Assembly (NCBI RefSeq): GCF_900188335.1
Contig: NZ_FZOY01000004.1
Location: 1-64,000 of the forward strand
Length of the DNA stretch: 64,000 nucleotides
Direction of reading: 5' to 3'
From: Tropicimonas sediminicola
GTDB taxonomy: Bacteria > Pseudomonadota > Alphaproteobacteria > Rhodobacterales > Rhodobacteraceae
In this document: one piece after another, positions 35,542 through 44,235 of the stretch
Layout: the number at the start of each line of letters is the position of its first letter
Position numbering within the stretch: the first letter of the stretch is position 1
Made by a program: the position numbers and the translations under genes
Notes under the pieces: generated by a model
The model's input: only the letters and a program-made list of their open reading frames with translations
Databases searched by the model: none
What the model was told of the DNA's origin: nothing

Positions 35542-36534
35542 TCAGAAGATGCTCTTGAACTCTTCGATATTGGAGGCGTCGTAGACGAAGGGATCGGCCA
35601 TCGCGCCATTGGTGTTCTCATCAAGCGTCAGCGTGCCCATGCGCCCCATCGGGATCTCGGCACCGGGGGCTGCCTCGGCAGCACCGGAGGCAAGGGCATG
35701 CGCCAGCATGGTGGCAGAGTAGCCGAGGTCGATCGGATTCCAGATCGCGAAGGACTTGGAGGCGCCGGATTCGATGGCACCCGCCATCTCCGACGGCAGC
35801 CCGAGGCCGGTCACGTTCACCTGCCCCACCTTGCCGGCATCGACCACGGCCTGGGCCGCGGCCACGATGCCCACCGAGGTCGGCGCGATGATCGCCTTGA
35901 GGTCGGGATGGGTCTGCATCAGGCCCGTGGCCTCGCGGTAGGACTTGTCGGCCAGGTCGTCGCCGTAGACCGTCGCCACCACGTTGATGCCCGGGTAGTT
36001 GCCCATGACCTTGTTCATTTCCTCGATCCAGATGTTCTGGTTCGTCGAGGTGGTGGTGGCGGAGAGGATGGCCACGTCGCCGCCATCGGGCATGTGATCG
36101 GCGGCAAGCTTGATGATCATGTTGCCGATGAGCGCATTGGAGGACGGATTCAGGTGCAATTGGCGGCCGTCCTCGGCCACCCCGGAATCCCAGGAGATCA
36201 CGGTGATCCCGCGCTGCATTGCCTTCTTGAGTGTGGGCACGAGGGCGTCGGTGTCGTTGGCGGAGACGGCAATGGCGTCCACCTGCTGGGCGATCAGGGA
36301 GTTGATCACCTCGATCTGGCCCTCTGCGGTGGTGTCGGTCGGTCCGGTATAGATGACCTCGACGCCGCCAAGCTCGGCCGCGGCCTCTTCGGCGCCTTTC
36401 GCGGCGGCCTCGAAGAATCCGATCCCGAGCGCCTTGACCACAAGCGCGATGCGCATGTCGTCGGCATGGGCTGCTCCGGCAAACATCGTTGCCGCAACAG
36501 TGGCTGTGGTCAGGGCTTTCTTGAAGATGCTCAT
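35542..36534 (-). CDS. rhaS: Periplasmic rhamnose-binding protein RhaS
   Basis: The 330-residue periplasmic binding protein of the Peripla_BP_4 (ribose) fold has a signal peptide ending 'GAAHA' and mature start 'DDMRIALVVKALGIGFFEAA'. Ligand-pocket motifs include 'YTGPTDTTAEGQIEVINSLI' and 'ISWDSGVAEDGR'. The ATG at 36534 has GGGAGG upstream. It is the first transport gene after rhaR and would capture L-rhamnose for RhaTPQ. Confidence 0.9.
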   Translation of the reverse strand: MSIFKKALTTATVAATMFAGAAHADDMRIALVVKALGIGFFEAAAKGAEEAAAELGGVEVIYTGPTDTTAEGQIEVINSLIAQQVDAIAVSANDTDALVPTLKKAMQRGITVISWDSGVAEDGRQLHLNPSSNALIGNMIIKLAADHMPDGGDVAILSATTTSTNQNIWIEEMNKVMGNYPGINVVATVYGDDLADKSYREATGLMQTHPDLKAIIAPTSVGIVAAAQAVVDAGKVGQVNVTGLGLPSEMAGAIESGASKSFAIWNPIDLGYSATMLAHALASGAAEAAPGAEIPMGRMGTLTLDENTNGAMADPFVYDASNIEEFKSIF

Positions 36535-36583
36535 CCTTGGTTTCCTCCCTTGAGCTTCTGGTTTCCTGCCCGCAGCCCGTCCT

Positions 36584-37390
36584 TTATCCGGCCTGCGGGG
36601 TCGTGTTGCGTTGCGCATCCACCGTCGCGACGATCAGGCGAACACCGGCTGCCTCCAACAGCGCGGCGCTCTCGTCATCGACGCCATCGTCGGTGATCAC
36701 GGTGTCGATCCGGTCCAGCGGACAGAGCACGAGGCTCGAGCGGTTTCGGAACTTGGACGAGTCGACCATCACGACGAGCTCGTCGGCCTGTCCGATCAGC
36801 TTCTGTTCCGCCTGGATCAGCAGCGGGTCTTCCTCCATCAGGCCGAGCCGCCCGATCCCGTGGATACCCATGAACATGCGCCGGGCGTAGAAGTTGCTCG
36901 ATACGTCATTGTCGAACGGCGACAGGATGATGTTCTGCTCGCGATAGATCACGCCGCCCGGCACCATCACCGTGTTCTTGGAATTCTTCAGCAGGTGTTC
37001 TGCGATCGGAAAGCTGTTGGTGAAGACCTGAAGCCGACGATTGGCCAGCGGATGCACCATCTGAAAGGTCGTTGTCCCGCCGTTGATGATGATGGACTCG
37101 CCGTCCTCGCACAGATCCGCAGCCGCCAGCGCGATCGCCTGCTTCTCGGCGATCTTGCGCGTCTGGTTCATGGCGAAGGGATGGCCTGCCAGGCCAACGA
37201 ACTTCGGCGGAGCGATCGCTTCGGCGCCACCGCGCACGCGGCGCAGCTTCTTTTGCATGTGCAACGCCGCGATGTCGCGTCGAACCGTTGCCTCGGAAGC
37301 CCCGGTCAACGTGCACAGATCGGCCACGGTGACCACAGGCCTGTCCTGAACGGCCGATAGAATGACCCTGTGGCGCTCCGACTCGTGCAT
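36584..37390 (-). CDS. rhaR: DeoR-family regulator of rhamnose catabolism
   Basis: The 268-residue DeoR regulator has an N-terminal helix-turn-helix ('RPVVTVADLCTLTGASEATV', 'RRDIAALH') and a C-terminal DeoRC sensor domain with the NagB-like motif 'ESIIINGGTTTFQMV'. The start at the ATG 37390 follows AAGGAGG. In Rhizobium the DeoR-type RhaR controls the rha genes; here it heads the operon and is divergent from the bifunctional aldolase gene. It is not related to the AraC-type RhaR of E. coli. Confidence 0.88.
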   Translation of the reverse strand: MHESERHRVILSAVQDRPVVTVADLCTLTGASEATVRRDIAALHMQKKLRRVRGGAEAIAPPKFVGLAGHPFAMNQTRKIAEKQAIALAAADLCEDGESIIINGGTTTFQMVHPLANRRLQVFTNSFPIAEHLLKNSKNTVMVPGGVIYREQNIILSPFDNDVSSNFYARRMFMGIHGIGRLGLMEEDPLLIQAEQKLIGQADELVVMVDSSKFRNRSSLVLCPLDRIDTVITDDGVDDESAALLEAAGVRLIVATVDAQRNTTPQAG

Positions 37391-37435
37391 TACGTCCTCC
37401 TTGCTGGATACGTTGATCCTCAAAACACTCACTGT

Positions 37436-37502
37436 CAATCAATTTCGATCATATACGATCTTCTGCAGCGCAGAATTCAGCAAATATGATCGTTTTTGAT
37501 TG
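37436..37502. promoter_or_regulatory. Long inverted repeat, probable RhaR operator
   Basis: CAATCAATTTCGATCATAT (37436-37454) and ATATGATCGTTTTTGATTG (37484-37502) are inverted copies, matching at 16 of 19 positions and separated by 29 bases. They lie between the divergent rhaR and aldolase/dehydrogenase genes, where the DeoR-type repressor would act on both. Spaced half-operators are usual for DeoR proteins. Confidence 0.6.
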
Positions 37503-37576
37503 ACTTTGCGCAGCCAGATTATCAGCCTCCCCTCAGAAGATACAGCATTCGCGTGCGCTCGGGAGGAGCAGAGTAC

Positions 37577-39679
37577 ATGACAAAACTGCCGGAAAATAAG
37601 CTGTTGCAGAACCTGTGGGACGAGGTACGCGCCGGACCGATGAGCGAGTCGGAGCGTTTGCTCTATCGATCGAACTTGCTCGGGTCTGACAAGCGCGTGA
37701 CCAATTATGGCGGAGGAAACACCTCGGCCAAGGTCACCGAGACAGATCCCCTGACCGGCAAGCCCTGCGACGTTCTCTGGGTCAAAGGCTCGGGAGGCGA
37801 TCTCGGCTCCATCACGCTCTCGGGCTTCTCGACGCTCTACATGGACAAGCTGGAGGCGCTGAAAGGTCTCTACCGCGGCCCCGAGCACGAAGATGAGATG
37901 GTGGGCTACCTGCCCCATTGCACCTTCAACCTGAACCCGCGCGCCGCCTCCATCGACACGCCGCTGCACGCCTACGTGCCGAAAGCCCATGTCGATCACG
38001 TCCATCCCGACGCAATCATCGCGATTGCCGCCTCTGCCGATTCCTGGGCCATCACGCAGGAAATCTTCGGCGACGAGATCGGCTGGCTCCCCTGGAAACG
38101 GCCCGGCTACGAGCTCGGCCTCTGGCTTGAGGATTTCTGCCGCAAGAACCCGGACGCCAAGGGGGTAATTCTCGAATCCCACGGGCTCTTCACCTGGGCG
38201 GACACGGCCAAGGAGTGCTACGAGCTGACCATCGAGACGATCAATCGCGCCATCGCCTGGTTCGAAAACCGCACGGCCGGCCATGCTGCGTTCGGCGGCG
38301 CGATCCATACGTCGCTCGATGAGGATGCACGTAACACCATCGCCTCCGAACTGATGCCCGCGATCCGCGGCATGGTCTCGGGCGCCCAGCACATGGTTGG
38401 CCATTTCGACGACCAGCCGGCGGTCCTGGAATTCGTAAACACGGCTGACATGCCCGCGCTGGCCGCGCTCGGAACAAGCTGCCCCGACCACTTCCTCCGC
38501 ACCAAGATCTGCCCGCTGGTGGTGGACTTCGACCCCGGTTCGCCGGATGTCAAAGCCTTGCTGGACGGGCTGGCGAGTTCGGTTGCCGCCTACCGGGAAA
38601 ATTACGCCGCCTATTACGAGCGCTGCAAACATGACAACAGTCCCGCGATGCGCGACCCCAACGCCGTGGTCTATTTGGTCCCGGGTGTCGGCCTGATCAC
38701 CTTTGCCAAGGACAAGGCGACGGCGCGGATCTCGGCCGAGTTTTATGTCAACGCGATCAACGTGATGCGCGGCGCCTCGGCGGTGTCCGAGTATCGCGGC
38801 CTGCCGGAACAGGAAGCCTTCGACATCGAGTACTGGCTGCTCGAGGAAGCCAAGCTGCAACGGATGCCGAAGCCCAAGTCGCTCGCGGGGCGGGTCGCAC
38901 TGGTCACCGGGGCGGCTGGCGGCATCGGCTCAGCGACCGCCGAACGGTTCCTGCGCGAAGGCGCCTGCGTCGTGCTGACCGATATCGATGAACAGGCCCT
39001 GAAAGAAACCAAGGCTGAGCTGGCCCGCCGCCATTCGGCGGACGTGGTGAAAGCCGTGGCGCTCGATGTGACCGACGAAGCCGCGGTCGAGGCCGCCTTT
39101 GCCAAGGCGGCTCGGGAGTTCGGCGGCGTGGACCTGCTGGTCTCCAACGCCGGCATCGCCTCCTCCGCTCCGATCGAGGAGACGAGCCTCGATCTGTGGA
39201 ATCGCAACATGTCGATCCTGTCGACGGGCTACTTCCTGGTGTCGCGAGCAGCCTTCAGGCTGATGAAGTCGCAAGGGATAGGCGGCGCGGTGGTCTTCGT
39301 TGCGTCAAAGAACGGGCTCGCCGCCTCTCCCAACGCCTCGGCCTATTGCACCGCCAAGGCGAGCGAAATCCACCTCGCCAGATGCCTGGCCCTCGAAGGC
39401 GCATCCGATGGAATCCGTGTCAACGTGGTCAACCCGGATGCGGTGTTGCGCGGGTCGCGCATCTGGTCCGGCGAATGGCTGGATCAGCGCGCGAGCACCT
39501 ACGACACGGACAAGGAAGGGCTCGAGGAGATGTACCGCCAACGCTCGCTGCTCAAACGCACCGTACTTCCGGAAGATATCGCCGAAGCCACGTATTTCCT
39601 CGTGTCGGAGGCGTCTGCGAAATCGACCGGAAACATCCTGAACGTGGATGCAGGGAACGTTCAGGCCTTCACGCGGTAG
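37577..39679 (+). CDS. Bifunctional rhamnulose-1-phosphate aldolase / lactaldehyde dehydrogenase
   Basis: This 700-residue fusion has an N-terminal class II aldolase domain (about residues 30-430; 'YGGGNTSAKVTETDPLTG', 'LWVKGSGGDLGS', 'HVDHVHPDAIIAIAAS', 'ILESHGLFTWAD'). The C-terminal short-chain dehydrogenase (about residues 435-695) has 'VTGAAGGIGSATAERFL' and the catalytic 'AYCTAKASE'. This architecture is the rhizobial RhaD and similar enzymes: it cleaves rhamnulose-1-phosphate and oxidises lactaldehyde to lactate in one polypeptide. The ATG at 37577 follows GGGAGGAG. It overlaps in function with the separate RhaD at 28113-28952. Confidence 0.9.
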   Translation: MTKLPENKLLQNLWDEVRAGPMSESERLLYRSNLLGSDKRVTNYGGGNTSAKVTETDPLTGKPCDVLWVKGSGGDLGSITLSGFSTLYMDKLEALKGLYRGPEHEDEMVGYLPHCTFNLNPRAASIDTPLHAYVPKAHVDHVHPDAIIAIAASADSWAITQEIFGDEIGWLPWKRPGYELGLWLEDFCRKNPDAKGVILESHGLFTWADTAKECYELTIETINRAIAWFENRTAGHAAFGGAIHTSLDEDARNTIASELMPAIRGMVSGAQHMVGHFDDQPAVLEFVNTADMPALAALGTSCPDHFLRTKICPLVVDFDPGSPDVKALLDGLASSVAAYRENYAAYYERCKHDNSPAMRDPNAVVYLVPGVGLITFAKDKATARISAEFYVNAINVMRGASAVSEYRGLPEQEAFDIEYWLLEEAKLQRMPKPKSLAGRVALVTGAAGGIGSATAERFLREGACVVLTDIDEQALKETKAELARRHSADVVKAVALDVTDEAAVEAAFAKAAREFGGVDLLVSNAGIASSAPIEETSLDLWNRNMSILSTGYFLVSRAAFRLMKSQGIGGAVVFVASKNGLAASPNASAYCTAKASEIHLARCLALEGASDGIRVNVVNPDAVLRGSRIWSGEWLDQRASTYDTDKEGLEEMYRQRSLLKRTVLPEDIAEATYFLVSEASAKSTGNILNVDAGNVQAFTR

Positions 39680-39821
39680 GGAGCCAGACGCCACCGGGTG
39701 GACGCCCCCTGCCGCTGGCGACGGAACAAGCCCCGACGGCAGCGAGGTGCACTCCCCGGTCAACCCGCTCTCTGGCAAACCCGCTCCCCGCACTCGCGAA
39801 CGACCGCACGCAGGCTGCGCG

Positions 39822-41516
39822 TCACGCGACCACCCTGTCAGCCTTCAGCCAGGCTGGCGGCGTGGTGCTGGCGCGGCCTGTTCGGGCGGTTTCCGCGCAT
39901 TGGGCAAGCGAGCCGAAACGCACGGCGCGTTCGGACAGGGCCGGCGCATAATGGGCGTATTTCCCCGAGTTGGTCATCAGGACACGGGCGTCGGGCGGGA
40001 AGACGGGTTCGGAGATCGAGCACCAGCAGAGGTCCGGGATGATCCTGACGCCGGCTGCTTCCAGTCTCGCCTTCACGCCATTTGCCTTGATCGCCGCCAA
40101 CGTGTCCCGCCCCAGGGTGATGATCGCGGTGACAGCGTCATGCACCCTGGCGCCCTCCATCAGCCCGGCGAACACGGCGCATTCCGCGGCGGAGAAATGC
40201 GGGCTGCCGAGGGCGACGAGGTCCACCGCCTCAGCGCCCTTGTTGAAGCGGTCCCAGAGCCGGGCGAAATCCGCAGCAGGGATCCGGACCTCGTCTGCGT
40301 CCGGGCTTGGCGGACGGGAGGCCTCGGGGGTGATACCCGCGACATGCAGCATGGGCGCGGCCGACGTGGTACCGAAGGCGGCGCAGAGCGCCTTGAGGTC
40401 GTCGTCGCTCGGATGCGTGCCTTCAAGCCCGGTGATCAGCGGGATACGGTCCGGCGCGGCCTGCCCCGCCAGCCAGCCGAGCATCGGCCAGAAGGCATCG
40501 TCTGGCTGGGCCGGCGCCTCGACATTCAGGATCCGGCGCGGCGCGCGGTTCTCGTCGAGATAGACGCCGGACATCGCGGCCCGACCGGTCAGCGCGGCGC
40601 AGAGGTCCATGAAATCCGCATGCTTGACCGTGCGCGCGCCGAGCACGCTGTTAGCATAGATCACCGCGTTGCTCTCCGCCCAGGCAATCGCCTCGTCCTC
40701 GCCCGGGCGGTCTTCGAGCAGGTAGGGCGCGCAGGTGAAGGACGGCCGGGCGCCCATCTCCACATAGGCATTGGCCAGTTGCGAGGCCGGCAGGCCGAAC
40801 GCCTCGGCCACGCCTTGCGTGCGCCAGTTCGCATGGTCCACGGAGATGGCGTTCATCGTCGTCGGGACACGCACCCGCCCGCCGAGATCGGCCATGGCGC
40901 GGGCAAAGGTCAGGAAGGCGGGGCTGGCGTAGATACAGCCGTCTATATGCACCCGCGTCACGTCGATCAGCCGCGTGGCGCCGATGGCTATCGCCATCGT
41001 GGTGATGATTTCCATGGCAGTCTGGGCCGCCTTGCCGTGGGCGCCTTCAAGGAAGGCGCGGTCGCTGTCGGCCAGCTCCAGCGGCGCCCGCGCAGCCTGC
41101 GAGAGGGGAAGGCTCAGCGGGCCAGCCACCAGATCCCGCGCGGTGATCGTCGCCGCTTCCTGCTGCGCCAGCGCGTCGTATTCCTCGGCCGACAGCCGCA
41201 GCACGGCGATGCCGTGATCGAAGAGCTTGCCGGCGATAACCGCCCCGAGCGTCAGGATGTCTTCCGCCTCTCGAAAGACCAGCGCCTTGGGCGCATTCCC
41301 GGCGAATGCCAGCCCGAGCAGGACACCGCTTCCGGTGCAGGATCCCCGGCTGGTCGGCATCAGAACCGTCTTACCGGCGAGGCTCTGCCCGCACTGCGGG
41401 TGCATCTGGTCGATGATCACGCCCGTCTCCGGGTGCACCCCGCCCCAGAAGCTGAGCCCCTCGTCGCAGACCAGGATCGGCCCGGAGACGGATGCGGCTA
41501 CCAATACTGTCGCCAT
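39822..41516 (-). CDS. Aconitase X, probable cis-3-hydroxy-L-proline dehydratase
   Basis: The 564-residue protein fuses the small swivel domain (DUF126, about residues 1-135; 'PTSRGSCTGSGVLLGLAFAG') to the large catalytic AcnX domain (DUF521, about residues 150-560). The latter includes 'HANWRTQGVAEAFGLPASQL', 'GRAAMSGVYLDENRAPRR' and 'IIPDLCWCSISEPVFPP'. Bacterial AcnX proteins have been shown to dehydrate cis-3-hydroxy-L-proline to pyrroline-2-carboxylate. The nearby reductase, amino-acid transporter and ProC support that role. The gene is divergent from an XRE-cupin regulator. Confidence 0.85.
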   Translation of the reverse strand: MATVLVAASVSGPILVCDEGLSFWGGVHPETGVIIDQMHPQCGQSLAGKTVLMPTSRGSCTGSGVLLGLAFAGNAPKALVFREAEDILTLGAVIAGKLFDHGIAVLRLSAEEYDALAQQEAATITARDLVAGPLSLPLSQAARAPLELADSDRAFLEGAHGKAAQTAMEIITTMAIAIGATRLIDVTRVHIDGCIYASPAFLTFARAMADLGGRVRVPTTMNAISVDHANWRTQGVAEAFGLPASQLANAYVEMGARPSFTCAPYLLEDRPGEDEAIAWAESNAVIYANSVLGARTVKHADFMDLCAALTGRAAMSGVYLDENRAPRRILNVEAPAQPDDAFWPMLGWLAGQAAPDRIPLITGLEGTHPSDDDLKALCAAFGTTSAAPMLHVAGITPEASRPPSPDADEVRIPAADFARLWDRFNKGAEAVDLVALGSPHFSAAECAVFAGLMEGARVHDAVTAIITLGRDTLAAIKANGVKARLEAAGVRIIPDLCWCSISEPVFPPDARVLMTNSGKYAHYAPALSERAVRFGSLAQCAETARTGRASTTPPAWLKADRVVA

Positions 41517-41639
41517 GAGGTGTCCTTCTGGTGTCGTTGTGCGGGCAGTGATCGCCGTCTCGGGAAAGGCCGTGCATTCAGGCTTGCCTCGGCGATGTGG
41601 TTTTGCCTATACCAGCAACATTGGTAAGAAAAGAAAAAT

Positions 41640-42275
41640 ATGGCCGCGAACGAGAAAATCGAAGCCGCGCTGGATGAGGGCAACTGGGAAGCCGAGCGCC
41701 TGCATCTCCGTGAAGAGCTTGGCAATCGGATGAAATCCGAGCGGTTGGCCTGTGGCCTCACCCTGGCCGCGGCCGCTGAGCGTTCCGGCCTCGCGCTGTC
41801 GACAATCCACAAGATCGAGAACGGCCGGGTGTCGCCCAGCTACGAGAACATCGTTCGCATCGCGCGCGCCTACGGGATCGGGATGGAACGACTGTTCTCG
41901 GCGGAGGCGACCGCGCAGCCGACGACCCGCATGGCAGTGACCAAGGCGGGACAGGGCCGCAAGGTGCGCACCGACAAGTTCGAATACGAGGTGCTGTGCA
42001 ACAGCCTGTCGGAGAAGCGGATCATGCCGCTCGTCACGGTCGTGACCCGCCGAGCACCGCTTGAGCCGGAGGATCTCGAAGCGCATCCCGGCGAGGAGAC
42101 GATCTTTGTCCTGTCCGGGCAGGTCGAGCTGGTGGTCCAGCATTACGCGCCGGTGACGCTGGAGCCCGGTGACTGCGCCTATTTCGACAGCACGCTCAAG
42201 CACGGGCTGCGGGCACTGGGCGACGCGGAGGCCAGGGTATTCTGGGCCTGCACCTATATCGACGTGGACGGCTGA
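41640..42275 (+). CDS. XRE-cupin transcriptional regulator
   Basis: The 211-residue protein has an XRE helix-turn-helix at about residues 25-85 ('RMKSERLACGLTLAAAAERS', 'GLALSTIHKIENGRVSPSYE') and a C-terminal cupin (about residues 125-205; 'EDLEAHPGEETIFVLSGQVE'). Such proteins regulate amino-acid and amine catabolism, the cupin sensing the substrate. It starts 123 bp from the divergent acnX and is followed 7 bp later by the reductase, so it probably controls both. Confidence 0.87.
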   Translation: MAANEKIEAALDEGNWEAERLHLREELGNRMKSERLACGLTLAAAAERSGLALSTIHKIENGRVSPSYENIVRIARAYGIGMERLFSAEATAQPTTRMAVTKAGQGRKVRTDKFEYEVLCNSLSEKRIMPLVTVVTRRAPLEPEDLEAHPGEETIFVLSGQVELVVQHYAPVTLEPGDCAYFDSTLKHGLRALGDAEARVFWACTYIDVDG

Positions 42276-42282
42276 GGACAGG

Positions 42283-43320
42283 ATGACCGAAACGGTGACG
42301 CTTACTTTCGACGACCTGAAGGGGCGCATACAGCGTATCTTCGAAATGGCCGGTGTGCGCCGCGAAACGGCCGCCGCCGTTGCGCGCGTGATCGCCTCTG
42401 GCGAGCGCGACGCGTGCAAGTCCCATGGCGTCTACCGCATCGAGGGCTGCCTGCGCGTTCTGGCGGCGGGCAAGGTCGTCCTAGACGCGGTGCCGCAGGT
42501 GCATGACGCGGGCACCTCGGCTATCGAGGTCGATGCCGGCGGCGGATTTGCCAACGTGGCGTTCGAGGATGCCTGCGATGCGCTGGTGGCACGGACCCGC
42601 GAAACGGGGCTGGCGGCGCTGGTGATCCGCGACTGCCTGCATTTCTCGGCGCTCTGGTACGAGGTCGAAATTCTGGCCGGCCACGGCCTCGCCTCACTCT
42701 CGATGTGTCCCAGCTACGCGACGGTCGCGCCCTCCGGCGGGCAGACGCCGCTCCTGGGCACCAACCCATTCGCCTTTGGGTGGCCGCGTGCGGGCGCGTT
42801 TCCGTACGTGTTCGACTTCGCGACCTCGGTTGCCGCGCGGGGCGAGATCGAACTGCATCGGCGGGCCGGGACTCCGATCCCCGAGGGCTGGGCCGTGGAC
42901 AAGCAGGGCCAGCCGACGACGGACCCGCAAGCCGCACTCGACGGGGCGATGCTGCCCTTCGGCGGGCACAAGGGGTCGGCGATCTCGACGATGATCGAAT
43001 TGCTCTCGGGGGCGATGCTGGGCGAGTTCATGAGCCGGGAGGCGCTGGACTTCACCGGTACCACCGCACTCCTGCCGCGCCACGGCGCCCTGATCCTGGC
43101 GATGGACCCGAGCGTTTTCGCACGGCGCTCCGGCCGCGACCCTATCGCAGAGGGAGAGCGGTTGATCGAGGCGATTGCCGGCCAGGGCGCCCGCCTGCCC
43201 TCCCAACGGCGCTTCGCTGCGAGGGCCATGGCGATGGCGGATGGCATCGCGCTGACCCCGGACGAGTTCGAACGGCTTGAAAGGTTCGAGGCGCTCGGGC
43301 TCGACGCCCTCTCCGGTTGA
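42283..43320 (+). CDS. Malate/L-lactate dehydrogenase-family reductase, probable pyrroline-2-carboxylate reductase
   Basis: The 345-residue NAD(P)-dependent enzyme belongs to the Ldh_2/MDH type-2 family (DpkA, YlbC, YiaK). Motifs include 'DACKSHGVYRIEG' with the catalytic Ser-His, 'AVDKQGQPTTDPQAAL' and 'MLPFGGHKGSAISTMIELLS'. Some members reduce Delta1-pyrroline-2-carboxylate or Delta1-piperideine-2-carboxylate to proline or pipecolate. Next to aconitase X this gives a two-step route from cis-3-hydroxyproline to L-proline, which is the basis for the call; a 2-keto acid reductase is the alternative. The ATG at 42283 follows GAGGA. Confidence 0.75.
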   Translation: MTETVTLTFDDLKGRIQRIFEMAGVRRETAAAVARVIASGERDACKSHGVYRIEGCLRVLAAGKVVLDAVPQVHDAGTSAIEVDAGGGFANVAFEDACDALVARTRETGLAALVIRDCLHFSALWYEVEILAGHGLASLSMCPSYATVAPSGGQTPLLGTNPFAFGWPRAGAFPYVFDFATSVAARGEIELHRRAGTPIPEGWAVDKQGQPTTDPQAALDGAMLPFGGHKGSAISTMIELLSGAMLGEFMSREALDFTGTTALLPRHGALILAMDPSVFARRSGRDPIAEGERLIEAIAGQGARLPSQRRFAARAMAMADGIALTPDEFERLERFEALGLDALSG

Positions 43321-43342
43321 ACAGCCCCCGGCCGCCCGGCCC

Positions 43343-44077
43343 TCAGCCCGCTTCGCGTTTCAACAGCGGATCGGGCTGTTCGAGGTAGGTCACCTTCATG
43401 AAATCCTTGATCCGGTCGTCGAACACCCGCGTGTGAAGATGCGCGAGGCGATCCGCCTCCGCCTCGTCACGCGCGGCGATCGCCTCGACCATCTGGTGAT
43501 GCTCCGGGCTGAGCGGAAAGACGGAGCCGTGCTTGCGGATATGCGTGAAGTGGAAATGCAGGATGCGCCGGCCCTCGTCGAGCAGGCGCTCGTAACTTTG
43601 CGCCAGGTAGGGGTTCGCCCCGGCATGGGCGATGGACATGTGGAAGACCTTGTTCGCCTCGGACAGCGCCAGCGCTTCGCCCGTCGGGCAGACGGCGTCG
43701 TAATCCACCGCCGCCTGCGACATGACCGCGATGTCGGCCTCCGTGCGATGGCGCGCGGCCAGTCGCGTCACCGCACGCTGGAGATAGTCGACCGCCTCCA
43801 CGAACCGGGGCAGCGTGGCAATGTCGAGCGGGGCCACGATGGTCGAGCGGTTCGGCAGGGTCCGCACCAGCCCGCCGGCCGACAGCCGGATCAGCGCCTC
43901 GCGGATCGGAGACCGTGACATCGCGAATCGTGCCGCCAGCGCGGTTTCGTCCAATGGCTCGCCCGGCGCGAGAATGAGCTCGAGAATCTCGTCCCGGAGC
44001 GTGTCGTAGACGTGTCGCGCCCCGTCGCCACGCTTCCGATCCGTCCCGGCCGGCTTGCTCTTTCCTGCACCCTGCAT
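43343..44077 (-). CDS. GntR-family (FCD) regulator
   Basis: The 244-residue regulator has a winged helix near residues 20-90 ('LILAPGEPLDETALAARFAM', 'SRSPIREALIRLSAGG') and an FCD domain to about residue 230 with metal-binding His positions ('FHMSIAHAG', 'HTRVFDD'). It is convergent with the reductase gene and divergent from the amino-acid transporter operon 158 bp away, which it most likely controls. The ligand is probably an amino acid or a derived keto acid. Confidence 0.86.
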   Translation of the reverse strand: MQGAGKSKPAGTDRKRGDGARHVYDTLRDEILELILAPGEPLDETALAARFAMSRSPIREALIRLSAGGLVRTLPNRSTIVAPLDIATLPRFVEAVDYLQRAVTRLAARHRTEADIAVMSQAAVDYDAVCPTGEALALSEANKVFHMSIAHAGANPYLAQSYERLLDEGRRILHFHFTHIRKHGSVFPLSPEHHQMVEAIAARDEAEADRLAHLHTRVFDDRIKDFMKVTYLEQPDPLLKREAG

Positions 44078-44235
44078 CGCATCTGTCCTTTTCTATGCAT
44101 TCTGCTGAAATTTTCAGCACCGCCCCGCGGAATCCGGCTGTCTTCACAAACCATATTGACCTGCCGTCAGACACCGTATCACATTCTTGTCGACAACGTG
44201 TCGGCAGAACACCACACCAACTCGGAGATTGACAG

